The notes beneath the pieces were generated by a model, which saw nothing but the letters and a program-made list of their open reading frames with translations, was not told the DNA's origin and made no database searches. A stretch of DNA of 64,000 nt from Darksidea phi (lineage: Eukaryota > Ascomycota > Dothideomycetes > Pleosporales > Lentitheciaceae): the NCBI GenBank assembly GCA_030770425.1, contig JASJFT010000012.1:1-64000 (forward strand), given 5' to 3'. The position numbers and the translations under genes are program-made. This document shows, one piece after another, positions 18,901 through 29,152 of this stretch (position 1 is the first letter of the stretch; every line of letters starts with the position of its first letter).

Positions 18901-20042
18901 ATGGTGCTGCAGAACACAGCAGCCCGGGCGCAGGGCCCGCCGTTGACAGCTCATGAAGCCCTGTCCGGCGTCTTCGGGTCTATCTCGCTCGCATCGTGGA
19001 TATTCCTGTTGGTGAGTTGATCTCCTATCGGATGATAGCAAACATAGTAGCCATCATGCCGCCCTGGATATGGCTGTCCGGCAGTGGACAATGAAGGACA
19101 ACTCGCTTCTAAGCCTTATCCGACAGATGCATGCTCAGACTTCACTTCTCACAGCTAACACCCTCAGGTCCCCCAACTCATAGAAAACTACAAGCAGGGC
19201 TCTGCAGAAGGCATATCGCTCACCTTCCTCGCCGTCTGGTTCATCGGCGACATCACAAACCTCGTAGGCGCCGTTTGGGCCGGCCTGGTCCCCACTGTCA
19301 TCGCCCTCGCCGTATATTTTTGCTTTGCCGACCTCATCCTTATCGGTCAATGTCTCTATTACAACGTCAAGAATGCGAGGAGGCCGCGCAAGACGTCCAC
19401 CCGGAGCGAGGATAGCGTGGATCAGCCACTGCTTGGGCGGAGGGATAGCAGCAACGTGGGATTGCCTGGGAGCCAAAGGAGGAGGAGTTCGGCTTTAAGC
19501 AGGCGAAGGAGGGCTAGCTCGCTGCCGAGTTTGATAGAAGAAGGCGAAAACGGGAACACGTGGGTCAAGAACAGCCTCAGTATTGTGGGCGTCTGCATTG
19601 TTGGTGCTGCTGGGTGGGCGATCGCTTGGAAGACCGGCGTGTGGGCCCCGACACCTACCCAAGACGATAACGCAGACGCGGAGATAGCACTCGGTGCCCA
19701 GATTGTCGGATACGCGAGCGCGCTTTGCTATCTCGGGGCGCGCATACCACAGATCATCAAGAACCAAAAGGAGAGGTCATGCGAAGGTCTCTCCCTCTTG
19801 TTCTTTATGCTTTCCTTACTGGGAAATGCTACATATGGTGCAGGAGTAGGTCCGCCGTCGCGTCCCTAGCGAATCATAACTGACATGCGCAGATCCTCTT
19901 CCACTCCCTCGAGAAGGACTACTTTCTCACCAACCTCCCATGGCTCATCGGTTCCCTCGGCACAATGGTCGAAGACGTGACAATCTTCATCCAATTCCGC
20001 GCTTTCGGCAACGGAGAACAAACTTCCGCCGTAGCTGCATAA
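18901..20042 (+). CDS. PQ-loop repeat protein, vacuolar amino-acid transporter type
   Basis: Three exons, 18901-19011, 19168-19845 and 19893-20042 (introns of 156 and 47 nt), encode 312 residues. Both diagnostic PQ-loop motifs are present: VPQLIENYKQGSAEGISL at 38-55 and RIPQIIKNQKERSCEGLSL at about 230-248. Hydrophobic segments before, between and after them fit a seven-helix membrane protein; a charged, Arg/Ser-rich loop lies at about 105-145. The last exon restores the conserved end ILFHSLEKDYFLTNLPWLIG. Relatives such as yeast Ypq1-3 and human PQLC2 export cationic amino acids from the vacuole or lysosome. The substrate here is inferred from that family. Confidence 0.92.
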
Positions 20043-20434
20043 CCGCCGCTGTCAAACCCTTGTAGATAAGTCTGTACGTGTGCGCAGTACCGCTGTGCAC
20101 CAGTAAACGCCAACGAGGCCCCGTTGGGCTTTGTATATATATCAACATCACGGTGGAGACTGGAATGAGCGACTTGTTATAGGCATTGCAAGCATGTCTT
20201 TGGTACCCGGCGTTGGCAGGAACCAATGTCGTATTCGCACCCGCATTCATACTTCTAGTTCCATTTTGCATATAGTACCGATAAACGATAGATTGCTCTA
20301 CTATCGAAACAATATGAGACCATATGTCCCCATGTACGATACAAAGAAACAAAGATAAACAAAGATCCAATAAGCAGACCAGCAAGAAAGAATATCAAGC
20401 TAAAAGAAAACCGACCTTCCAGACGTAACGCTCA
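20043..20434. other. Convergent intergenic region
   Basis: This 392-bp stretch separates the 3' ends of the PQ-loop gene (plus) and the Axl2-like gene (minus). It should hold both 3' UTRs and polyadenylation signals. Nothing else is seen. Confidence 0.6.
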
Positions 20435-23400
20435 CTAAATGAAAGCCTTCTCCCCACCACCCCAGAAACTACCCCCAGACCTACCCAGCACACCTCTAAG
20501 ACTTCCCCACCCCTTCTTCCCCTTCAGATTCCCACCCTGCCCCTCCTCAATCTCCACACTAACAGGCCTCTTCCCCTTCCCCTCTACGACTCTCAGATGC
20601 TCTGGATTCGCCCCATTCCCGTCATCGAGCACACTTAATGGCGTACGTCCCCTACTCCTCCTCCCGCTCTCCCGGCCCGGCGTACTCCCTCCAGTCAGCG
20701 TCAATCCTAGCCCAATCGGTTGATGCTGCGGTGTTGCAGGTGGAGACGACGAGAGTTGATAAGAGGGAATGGCTGTGTCGCGTTTACTGTGGTAAAAGGG
20801 TGACGTGTGGAGTTGAGCGAGCTTTGAGTTTCTAGCGTTGGATCTAACAACGCGGCCGTTGGAGGCACGGAGCCCGATGCTGTTGCGGCTCAGTTCTTCG
20901 ATCTTTGGGGATTCGTGGAGCGCGTAGTTTGTTATGTTGCCAGCGGTGTCGCGTTCGAAGAGGGAGGTGTTTGTGTTTTGCCTTGGTCTTGTTGTAGTGG
21001 TGTGGGTCTTGTCGGCGTCGTTTTCCGTTTTGCTAGTCTCGTTGAGAGCCGCTGCGACGAAAAGAGGATATGCAGATGATTGTGTGCGCGAGCGATCCCG
21101 TGGTTTCTTCGTCACTGCTGTGATAGATTGTCGCGAGTGCGAGCGAGAGTGGATGGATTTGCGCGAATGCCTCTCTTTGGTTGAATCTACGCGGGACAGT
21201 GGGCGCCCATGGTTGTTTTGCTGGGCACTAGAGCGGCGGTCGGTGGTGCGGGATTGAGTGCGAGAGTGGCGTTTTGGACGAAGGCCGATGGCAGTGTGGG
21301 GACGTTCGGGGGAAGCTGTGGCTTTCGCTTTGCCCTTCGATCGAGACGCCGCTGCTGGGGTTGTTGTGGTTGGAGCGATAGATGCGAGCGCATCATTTAG
21401 GTTGTAGGTTGAGGAGTGGTTCTCCTTTCCGCCGTGCTCGAGGGCGAGGGTGTAGGGCGTCGGATCGCGTTGGCTAGTCCGCTTCAACTCTTTTTTATTG
21501 TCCCTCCTGCTGTCGCGCTTACTATCTCGCTTGTTACCTCGTCTGCTGTTACGTCTGGACTTGCCGGTATTAATATTCAGGGGAGGAAGCGTAAATTGAT
21601 CAGCCTTGATGGTTGTTCGCCGGTCATACTCCTCAATGTCGTCCTCTTCCTGGGAGTACTCGCTTTCGCTCGTCTCCCTATCGTCGAAGATACGGCTGCC
21701 AGTCAAGGTATTAAGTTTTGACTTCAACTCAGCAGCGCGTAGGCTATTCCGTGTGCTTATGCGGCGGCCTGAGCTAGCGGCGGAGTAGACAGCGGTGCCT
21801 GGTCGGACGTCCAGTTTCTCAACCGTGGTATGAGCAGGTACTGGTGGTGCCTCAGTATGTCTACGCATGAAGTTCTGTGCAGTCCGATTCTTCCTTAGGC
21901 TGCCGGGATATTTGGTGTTCTCATTGGGAGAAGGAGTCTCGGCAGGCTTTCGAATGCGTAGACTATCGGGTAGCTCTCTGTTCGTCTTCTGCTTGCTGAC
22001 GACATCATCACTCGGCTTGACAACATTGTGCGATCGCGATGTAAGGGGAGATCTAGTAATGGGACTGGAATCGCCGATAAATGCAGGTGGAGACTTGTAG
22101 CTCGAGGATGACACTCGCGAAGATCCGGCGAAGAGGAATGGAAATTGGTTCTGCGCCGATGCTCGTTTGCGAATGTAACTACTACGCTTCTCGTCAATCG
22201 TTCTACGATCTAGCAGGCTCTCGCAGGTAGATGCGGCGACTAAACGTATACTGCGACGTTTTTCGGCTGGCGTCGTCAGCTGTGTAGTGTGTCGTGCCGT
22301 GGGGGGCTGAGGAAAGGCGGAGGGACCAGTCGATAGCATGCTCATAGAATTTGTGGCGGTAGTATATGTGCTGGAACTAAGAGGCCGACGGAAGGCGGAG
22401 AAGTTGTTAGTGCTTCGAGATGGGGAATAAGTATGCCTTCCATGTCCGAGTCCAGTAAGACGACGATTGATAGGTAGACCCGAGCTCCGTCGCTGAGAGT
22501 CTCTGTAAACTTGAGCTGTACGCCGTTTATGCTTGAGTGGAGAGCTGGCTGGTTCGTTCCTCAACATTTTCGTCGGAACCTTCATAGAGTCATGTGGACG
22601 ATGAGAAGGTCCAGCCTCATCTTCAAAGCCCCAAGACGACCGATTGAAAGCAGTGAGCATTTTGTCCTCGATTTCAGCGATTGAGCTAGCGGGTGAATGG
22701 CTATCCTTGCGTTTGGCGGCTAGATCAAGGGCAATCTGCGGAGGCTGCTCTGGCGTTCGTTCTAAGATATCATCTATCTTGCCTTTCTCCAGATCTAGAT
22801 CGTGCGCCCTATCAATGTCGCCCCATTCTTCTGCGATCGGAATAGGCCGCGAGATGTCCGTCTTTCGTGGACTTCGTGGCGTCTTGGGGCTGATGTAACC
22901 CTTCATCTGCTTTTTCCGTTGGCATAGGAAAAAGACGAAAGCCAAAAGTATGACTGCCGCGAATAGAGCTGAAACTACAGAGCCAATGATGATACCCGCT
23001 TTTTTTCTTTTTGGCACGGTATTCGCGCTCGAAGCATTTCCATCCTCGCCAGTTTCTTTGGGGCCCGAGCCGGTAGGTGCATTCACAGGATTCAAATATG
23101 TCCCATCTCCCAGGACTTGGAGCTGAAAAGTTTGGGTGTCTGTCAACGTGCCATCGCCCGATGTCGCCGTCATCGATCCTTCGACACTGCATGGTCCATG
23201 ATTCTTGGGAATTGTGCCGTGGATGGAAAGGGCGTCTGGGTCGAAGTGCAGCCATTCCTCTAGTTCCCCAAGATCTACGCTGACAGTCTCATCATCATTA
23301 ATCAGGATAGACTTCGATATGCTGTGCTCAAAGGGCTCGCCTAGCGTGATGTTAAGCTGGCCAACCTCCGCTGTAAAAAGCTGAGAAGCGAAGGCGATAT

Positions 23401-24337
23401 GGATGGCGTGATTCGCAGAATCTCCGAACTTGTCTTGCACGGTTATGCTTACGTCTTGTGACATCAAGCCAGACGGAGGCTTTCCACTAATATCGAATGA
23501 GCGATCATCGAACGACAGCCAGCTTGGAAGCTCGGCGCTGGCAGATTGGATGCTCTCGTCTTTGATAGGGGTATTGTCAAGAAAGAGCTTGTCCTTTAGA
23601 TTTGTAATTTCCACCTGTTCTCCCTTCGATATAGTCATGGTCTGTGTCAGAGGTTTGAATAGCAACTGATGGTTACTGATCATGAGAGTAAACGAGACTG
23701 ACGCCGCCGCATAATCTGGTGCATCTGAAGCGATAAGGGTGACGTCAAACGATTGAGCAGCGACAGAAGACGGAGTTGTTCCTGCAAAGTGTAGTGATCG
23801 CTCATCGAAGCTGATCCATGCCGGAAGTGGTGTGTGGTCGCCGAGTGTCGCATGATATTTGAGCGGCTTGCCATTGGCCTGGAAAGTATCCAGAGTAAAG
23901 TTGACCTCGAACGGTTTCGACGGTAAAATGGTTATACTCCTTGGTCCACAGAGTTGACCCGCTTTCGATAGCTGTTGGGATATGTTTCCGCTCACCCTTG
24001 GCCCCTCTTCGTCACTGACTAGTAGTTTTGATTCCATGTTCGCGACAGCGCCGGCTTCCCCTGCTGCCGCAATCGTGAAGGTGGTGGTCCCGACATCATC
24101 CGGTCCTGGACTACCCCAAAGTGTTCGGTTGGTGCTGTAGATATGCAGCCAAGATGGATTTCCCACCAGAGAATATTGAAGCTTGTCTGAATTAGGCTGG
24201 AAGGTTGTGGGCGCGAACTGAAAGCTGTAGGATTCTCCAACTCTCGCAACAGGAGGGAACTGTAGATTGAGCGGAAAGTTGACTTGCGGGGATGCTGCGA
24301 CCCCAGAGATCAAAAGGGCGATGGTTGCCGCTGGCAT
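20435..24337 (-). CDS. AXL2: Axl2-like cadherin-fold polarity protein
   Basis: A single-exon gene of 1300 residues. A signal peptide (MPAATIALLISGVAASPQ) is followed by tandem cadherin-like domains to about residue 420; typical phrases are PSWLHIYSTNRTLWGSPG, PAWISFDERSLHFAGTTP and LPSWLSFDDRSFDISGKPP. One membrane segment lies at about 446-470 (IIIGSVVSALFAAVILLAFV). The rest, about 830 residues, is a cytoplasmic tail rich in Ser, Arg and Pro with no folded domain. This is the layout of yeast Axl2/Bud10, which marks axial bud sites and recruits septins and Bud proteins; filamentous fungal homologues act in septation or conidiophore polarity. The first in-frame ATG is at 24337; the frame stays open slightly further upstream but without an ATG. 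Confidence 0.88.
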   Translation of the reverse strand: MPAATIALLISGVAASPQVNFPLNLQFPPVARVGESYSFQFAPTTFQPNSDKLQYSLVGNPSWLHIYSTNRTLWGSPGPDDVGTTTFTIAAAGEAGAVANMESKLLVSDEEGPRVSGNISQQLSKAGQLCGPRSITILPSKPFEVNFTLDTFQANGKPLKYHATLGDHTPLPAWISFDERSLHFAGTTPSSVAAQSFDVTLIASDAPDYAAASVSFTLMISNHQLLFKPLTQTMTISKGEQVEITNLKDKLFLDNTPIKDESIQSASAELPSWLSFDDRSFDISGKPPSGLMSQDVSITVQDKFGDSANHAIHIAFASQLFTAEVGQLNITLGEPFEHSISKSILINDDETVSVDLGELEEWLHFDPDALSIHGTIPKNHGPCSVEGSMTATSGDGTLTDTQTFQLQVLGDGTYLNPVNAPTGSGPKETGEDGNASSANTVPKRKKAGIIIGSVVSALFAAVILLAFVFFLCQRKKQMKGYISPKTPRSPRKTDISRPIPIAEEWGDIDRAHDLDLEKGKIDDILERTPEQPPQIALDLAAKRKDSHSPASSIAEIEDKMLTAFNRSSWGFEDEAGPSHRPHDSMKVPTKMLRNEPASSPLKHKRRTAQVYRDSQRRSSGLPINRRLTGLGHGRHTYSPSRSTNNFSAFRRPLSSSTYTTATNSMSMLSTGPSAFPQPPTARHTTQLTTPAEKRRSIRLVAASTCESLLDRRTIDEKRSSYIRKRASAQNQFPFLFAGSSRVSSSSYKSPPAFIGDSSPITRSPLTSRSHNVVKPSDDVVSKQKTNRELPDSLRIRKPAETPSPNENTKYPGSLRKNRTAQNFMRRHTEAPPVPAHTTVEKLDVRPGTAVYSAASSGRRISTRNSLRAAELKSKLNTLTGSRIFDDRETSESEYSQEEDDIEEYDRRTTIKADQFTLPPLNINTGKSRRNSRRGNKRDSKRDSRRDNKKELKRTSQRDPTPYTLALEHGGKENHSSTYNLNDALASIAPTTTTPAAASRSKGKAKATASPERPHTAIGLRPKRHSRTQSRTTDRRSSAQQNNHGRPLSRVDSTKERHSRKSIHSRSHSRQSITAVTKKPRDRSRTQSSAYPLFVAAALNETSKTENDADKTHTTTTRPRQNTNTSLFERDTAGNITNYALHESPKIEELSRNSIGLRASNGRVVRSNARNSKLAQLHTSPFYHSKRDTAIPSYQLSSSPPATPQHQPIGLGLTLTGGSTPGRESGRRSRGRTPLSVLDDGNGANPEHLRVVEGKGKRPVSVEIEEGQGGNLKGKKGWGSLRGVLGRSGGSFWGGGEKAFI

Positions 24338-24714
24338 CGCAAGTGCTCTGCGACTCAATCAGTACATGCGCATTAATTCTCCGGGTACGAAACTGCAGCT
24401 TACCGTAAACTCACCATCGCGATGAATCGTAAAGGATCTCTGTCGCAAAGGCAGGAAAGGGAGCAGACACGGTAAAGAGGTTCCGTAACCCACAGCCACT
24501 TTTTCTCAAGCTATTGGAATTCGCTGTCGCGCTCAAACGCGTTTTCGCGTCAAAGGCGGGGCACCTTGCATTTTACTCGTGGACGAGGCGGTGGAATGTT
24601 GAGGGTGGGCTGCGAAGTAAATGGGCGAGCACGCGCAAGGGATGACCACCTTCCTGCCACCTCTCAGCATATCTGAGACCAGCCTGCTCTGCATATATAC
24701 GTAGCGTGTCTTCA
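24338..24714. other. Intergenic region, Axl2-like promoter
   Basis: Separates the 5' end of the Axl2-like gene from the 3' end of the GNAT gene (both minus). A start-like ATG followed at once by GTGAGT near 24410 could be a 5' leader exon, but joining it does not keep the Axl2 frame, so it is not included in the gene model. Confidence 0.5.
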
Positions 24715-25353
24715 TCATTTGATGGAGAGCTGCATTTTCAAGCCTGTTCGCCCTGGGGCGTAGTAGTCGAGGCATCGGTCGATTTGCTGGAAGCCGTAGG
24801 AATGGTAGAGTGCTCTCGCTGGTTTGCGGGCCTCGTCGACCCACAGATGAATGCTGTCACAGCCTCCCTTCTCTACGATCAGGCGTAGAGAATGCATGAG
24901 ACACTTACCCACGCCTTTCTCCCTCTCCTGTTCGCGAACACAAATCTTGTGCAACAGAGCTAGCCTTCTCATTCGAACATAGATCAGATATCCCACCACT
25001 TCCTTGGACGTCTCCCCCTTAACAGCTAGTATCATTCTGGTGTTCTTCTTCTTGAACTCTGCATCAAAATCGAAGGCTTCGCTTGAAGGAAAAGACTTTT
25101 TCTCGATCCTAGCCACTTTGTCAATGATGACTGAGCGCTCCTTGGGCGTAAACGAATTAAAATCTTTGATGCAAACCCCCGGAACTATGCCATAGCTCAG
25201 TCGGGGAGTAGGCGGTGTCATCGGATGTTGGAAACAGTCGCCCATTCTGCTATGAGACGGGTTTGATGAACAGTCTTGATGTTCCGCGAGCTTGTTAGAA
25301 ATGCTTTTTGGAGGTCGGTTATGGAGGTTTGATGTACCTTGGAGATGTGCCAT
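24715..25353 (-). CDS. GNAT-family N-acetyltransferase
   Basis: A single-exon gene of 212 residues. The GNAT fold spans about 58-207. Motif A, which binds the acetyl-CoA pyrophosphate, is seen at about 137-153 (ICVREQEREKGVGKCLM, with the R/Q-x-x-G-x-G/A pattern). Motif B follows at about 167-190 (IHLWVDEARKPARALYHSYG). An N-terminal part of 55 residues is polar and unlike the fold. An alternative ATG at residue 37 would give a shorter protein that keeps the whole domain. The acceptor substrate cannot be told. The gene is divergent from the RecQ helicase with 355 bp between them. Confidence 0.88.
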   Translation of the reverse strand: MAHLQGTSNLHNRPPKSISNKLAEHQDCSSNPSHSRMGDCFQHPMTPPTPRLSYGIVPGVCIKDFNSFTPKERSVIIDKVARIEKKSFPSSEAFDFDAEFKKKNTRMILAVKGETSKEVVGYLIYVRMRRLALLHKICVREQEREKGVGKCLMHSLRLIVEKGGCDSIHLWVDEARKPARALYHSYGFQQIDRCLDYYAPGRTGLKMQLSIK

Positions 25354-25708
25354 ATCATCAAGAGAAGAATACCTGATCGGTCATCTATATAGTGGAGCTT
25401 AGGGCCCGGTGGGGTTTGGAGTAGTGGTGCAATCAACGTTCATGCGATGTTTGGGAGGACCTTTCCCAATTGGACAGGCATCCCGGGCAGTTAGCGCCCA
25501 CGTGATACCGTGTGCACTTTTCCTCACACCATTCGCGTCGCTCCTGTCCTCCTTCAGAATATCAACATCCCAAATAGCTTCACAAAAGAGAGCACAATGC
25601 GACTAGGCTGCATGCGTCGGTCGTCTAATATCGTGATATCGAAGCGGTGAATCTAGCAGAGGCGCGCGATTTTAACATTCCGCACTTCACGAACCTCTCA
25701 ACTTCGAG
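25354..25708. promoter_or_regulatory. Divergent promoter region of GNAT and RecQ genes
   Basis: The GNAT gene (minus) and the RecQ gene (plus) start on either side, so both promoters lie in these 355 bp. No specific site is recognised. Confidence 0.5.
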
Positions 25709-27312
25709 ATGCCAGGCAAACGGAAGCAAACGCATTATGATATCGATTTCACCCTCCACCGTGTTTTTGGCAAAAGACATTTCAGGTACGCATTTTCGTG
25801 ATTTGAGCATTCGCTGCGACATCTGACAATACGCGCAGACCCGTCCAACGAGATGTTATCGTAGCTACGCTGCAAGGCGAAGATGTATTTCTACAGGCAG
25901 CAACTTCGTTTGGCAAGAGCTTGTGCTTCCAGTTACCAGCCATCGTCGATTTTGGAAGTAGGCTTTTTGATTCGAAGACTGAATGCTGATGCTGACACGC
26001 TAAAGTCACTATCGTGATATCACCGCTTCTTGCATTGATGGTATGTTGGATGATTGGTGTATAAGATATGTCTGACAGTAAGTAGGACAATCAGGTAGCT
26101 TCGATGCGGAAAGCGAACGTGCGAGTAGAAACAATTAACAGCACCACCACCCCCAGCACTAAGAAGAGGATCATCGAGGATCTGCAATGCGGCCATCCTT
26201 TGACTCGACTGCTCTACGTGACGCCAGAATACTGCCAGCTGGACTCTTTCCGGAAGCTCCTTCGCACTGTATATTCTCAGCGGGAACTTGCTCGAATCGC
26301 CGTCGACGAAGCCCATTGCGTGAGCGAATGGGGCCATGATTTCCGTCCTTCCTTCCAACAACTTTCATACTTCAAAACCGAATTTCCAGATGTCCCTGTC
26401 ATATGTCTTACAGCCACGGCTACCGCACGAGTTCGAGATGACATCATCAAGGCCCTCGGTCTGGACGAAACAAAGCTCAAGATGTTCCGCATGACCACCA
26501 GCCGACCAAATCTGCACTACGAAGTCCGCTTCAAATGTGACGAGGAAGACCACTACCCAGATTTTCTAGCTTGGATCAAAGCAGCTCATGCCCGGCGCGC
26601 CCAGAACCCTGACCGCGCCACTCAACTCGCAACCCAGAACCAGCGCGCGGATAACGTCCCCGGCATCATCTACACCCTCTTTCGAAAGGACTGCGAGTCG
26701 CTCGCCGCCCGTCTCCGCGCTGATGGCATAGGCGCAAAACCGTATCACGCAGGTCTTCCACATGCCGAGCGCGCTGATGCTCTATCCGGCTGGGTAGCCA
26801 ACAACGAGGGCTACGATGTCATCGTTGCAACTACAGCTTTTGGAATGGGCATCGATAAAGAAAATGTCCGCTTCGTAGTCCATTGGCAAATCCCTAAATC
26901 CTTCGAAGGTTTCTACCAAGAAGCCGGACGCGCCGGACGTGACGGCAAAGCTAGCGTCTGTATCCTCTACTACGGCCGCGAAGATCGCGATCGCGCTGCT
27001 ACAATGCTAGCTCGAGACCAGGCACGGCAGCCGCAGAAGGGATCGGGTGTGGCGGCGCAACAACAACAGATGATCAATAGGGCGAAGAGTTTGCAAGCAC
27101 TAGTGGGGTACTGTGAAGCTACGGATAAGTGTCGACATAAGCTGATCGCTAAGTATTTTGCGGATGAGGGGGAAACACCGTGTGCTTTTGCTTGCGATTG
27201 GTGTAAGGACGCGGTGGCGGTGGTGAAGAGGAAGGAGAAGGGGCTTGCGAGCGAGGAATGGTGCTGTACGCAGAAGGAGATGGGGAGGTTTGAGATTGAT
27301 GAGTATGAGTGA
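25709..27312 (+). CDS. Short RecQ-family DNA helicase
   Basis: Four exons, 25709-25785, 25839-25957, 26006-26040 and 26095-27312 (introns of 53, 48 and 54 nt), encode 482 residues. The helicase motifs are in order: FRPVQRDVI (motif 0), AATSFGKSLCFQLPA (Walker A), VISPLLALM (Ia), VDEAHCVSEWGHDFRP (II, DEAH), CLTATATARVRDD (III), IIYTLFRKDC (IV), VATTAFGMGIDKENVRFV (V) and YQEAGRAGRDG (VI). A zinc-binding tail follows (CEATDKCRHKLIAKYF and CDWCKDA). No winged-helix RQC core or HRDC domain is seen, so the protein is shorter than Sgs1/BLM-type helicases. The three small 5' exons are supported by the unbroken helicase sequence they restore. It should be a nuclear 3'-5' helicase in recombination or repair. 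Confidence 0.92.
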
Positions 27313-27621
27313 GGATGCGTGGACCGTACTGAGTAAAAAAAAGTAAGGAAGATCGCATTTCGTGGAGTTTCGGAGCATAGGAGGGGTGACGAGCATATGG
27401 TATCATAAGGACCACGATGCTTGGTTGCGCTTTTCGTCATGCATTCTTCTATCGAGACCATCCACCTAGATGGAGAGCACCAGAGCTTTTCATATGGGGT
27501 AAATAAGTGATATGACCATGCCACGCCGACCGGCAGTATATATAATTCTTTGATATATCGTGACCTTATGATGCCATCATCACATCGCTCCCTGACCCAT
27601 CAAAGACACCACAGTCCAACC
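27313..27621. other. Convergent intergenic region
   Basis: Holds the 3' ends of the RecQ gene (plus) and the UBX gene (minus). Nothing else is seen. Confidence 0.6.
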
Positions 27622-28551
27622 CTATTTGATGATTAGAGCTGCACTGGGTACCATGCCCGCCTCCTTTAAGGACATGCCAAAGTCTGTGCGGTCGAACACT
27701 TTCTTGGGGAAGTTCTGCGTGAAAGAATTGACCTGGACGCCCGACTCCTCCAGGACATGAGCAACCTCGAAGAGCGTGGTGTCCACCGGAAAGGTCTTCA
27801 TGACGCGTCCCGTGGGTGTCTGGAGGGCAAGTCGCGCTTCAGTATATGCAGATGCCGGCTTGGAAGTTGTCGGTCCTGATGAAGTTGGAGTAGGGGATTC
27901 AACGACTGGTGCCGGTGCCTGACCCGCGCGCGCTGCCTTCTCAGCCTCTGCTTTCCTTTTTCGCTCCGCCTTGTCCGCTTCCAACTTCGCCAGCACCTTC
28001 TTCCTCGCCGCGGCCTCGTCTAGCTTTTCCTGTTTCTTCTTTTGCATCTCCTTTAGTTGCTCTTTCTTCTGCAGCTCCTCTTTCATAGCCTGGGATTCCT
28101 TGGTCGCCTTCATCCGGATCTGCTCATTTTTCTTCCTATCAATCTTATCCTGCTCAGCCTGCGCCGCTTTCTTTGCAGCCATCTTCTCCTTCAGCTCCGC
28201 GAGCTTCTGCTTCTTCTCTTCTTCGGTGAGGGGTTTGATTTCCTCGGTAGATTCGGCGAAGTTTGTGTGCTCGGTCTTAGAGGCGTGCCATTCGGCTTGG
28301 GCTTGGGAACGGAACTTCTTGCCGCAGTCTTCGCAGACAAGAGAGTGGGCTTCTTCGCCGGGTTGCAGGGCGGGGGGCTCGTCAGAGGTTGAGGCGGATG
28401 CTTGGGCGGCTTGTAGCTCGCCTATGGGAGTATCTTGGTTCTTCTCCAGCCAGTCGATGGCGTCTTGGAGGCTGCCGGTTGCTTTTGAGGCGAGCTTGGC
28501 GCGCTCGCTGTCGAAGCCCATGTCGAGCAGTTGTTCGAGATCTGACGGCAT
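27622..28551 (-). CDS. UBA-UBX domain protein with C2H2 finger (SAKS1/UBXN1 type)
   Basis: A single-exon gene of 309 residues. An N-terminal UBA domain (about 3-40, LEQLLDMGFDSERAKLASKA) binds ubiquitin. A single C2H2 finger follows with C73, C76, H89 and H95. Residues 105-215 are an almost uninterrupted Lys/Glu/Ala-rich coiled coil. The C-terminal UBX domain (about 230-309) has the usual core ARLALQTPTGRVMKTFPVD and the FPKKVFDRTDFGMSLKEAG loop, expected to bind the N-domain of Cdc48/p97. Together the architecture is that of UBXN1-like Cdc48 adaptors that link ubiquitylated clients to the segregase. The start is the first ATG of the frame. Confidence 0.93.
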   Translation of the reverse strand: MPSDLEQLLDMGFDSERAKLASKATGSLQDAIDWLEKNQDTPIGELQAAQASASTSDEPPALQPGEEAHSLVCEDCGKKFRSQAQAEWHASKTEHTNFAESTEEIKPLTEEEKKQKLAELKEKMAAKKAAQAEQDKIDRKKNEQIRMKATKESQAMKEELQKKEQLKEMQKKKQEKLDEAAARKKVLAKLEADKAERKRKAEAEKAARAGQAPAPVVESPTPTSSGPTTSKPASAYTEARLALQTPTGRVMKTFPVDTTLFEVAHVLEESGVQVNSFTQNFPKKVFDRTDFGMSLKEAGMVPSAALIIK

Positions 28552-29152
28552 CTTTGGTTGTAGAAAGTTTGTAGTAGAGTGCGGATTTAAGAGGCTCCCT
28601 ATATTTTGCTGCGCTAATCTTGATGTTATTTACCACACTGCTTGGACCTGGTGGTGGTGGTGGTGGTGGCTAGATTTATAGGTGGTGAGGGGCGCGTAGG
28701 CAGTAGCGGGGCGAAAAGATGATTTTAAAAAAGTGATATTGGGAGCACCAGGGGGGCTATCCTTGTGTGCAATCTGTAAACCTTGGGTGAAACTTGGGGA
28801 AATTAATGGACAACAAACGTCGCTGCTCGTACGCTGAGAGTGTGGTGAAGCTAGTTTGGGCCCGCAGGAGCGCAGAGTGAGGTCACTGCTGTCATCATCC
28901 CGGCCACCGACCAGCTCGCTTGTTTAGTCGCTCCCAGACAGCATAGCGACGACGCACTCCCCTTCACCAACACTGCAACCACTCCTCTTCCGCTCCCCAC
29001 GGCCTTTTCTGGACTTCTCTTCGCGGCTCCTCCCGTTGGTCCTACCTTTCCACTCTACGCCGAGCTGTCGCATGCGCACCTCTCAATCGCCGAACCGCAC
29101 CCCGTTCTGATTACCAACCTCACCTACTACCTACGTCGCGCGCACCCTCGCC
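28552..29152. promoter_or_regulatory. Divergent promoter region of UBX and VAP genes
   Basis: Both flanking genes start away from this 601-bp region. A (GGT)n microsatellite of nearly seven units lies at 28650-28669, about 100 bp from the UBX start. The last 200 bp before the VAP ATG are C/T-rich, as often seen in fungal leaders. Confidence 0.55.

Noticed and set aside
20639..21400. Long plus-strand open frames opposite the Axl2-like gene
   Set aside because: They are antisense shadows of a Ser/Arg-rich coding region; they show no domain and the minus-strand gene is clear.
24337..24420. 5' leader exon for the Axl2-like gene starting at an ATG followed by GTGAGT
   Set aside because: Joining it to the next acceptor shifts the reading frame away from the signal peptide; the ATG at 24337 gives a complete, sensible N-terminus.
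13146..25353. A secondary-metabolite or other functional cluster
   Set aside because: The genes belong to unrelated housekeeping or surface functions, and no synthase, synthetase, P450 or pathway regulator is present.
27971..28681. 236-codon plus-strand ORF opposite the UBX gene
   Set aside because: Its Ser/Phe/Cys-rich sequence is the complement of the Lys/Glu-rich coiled coil of the real gene.
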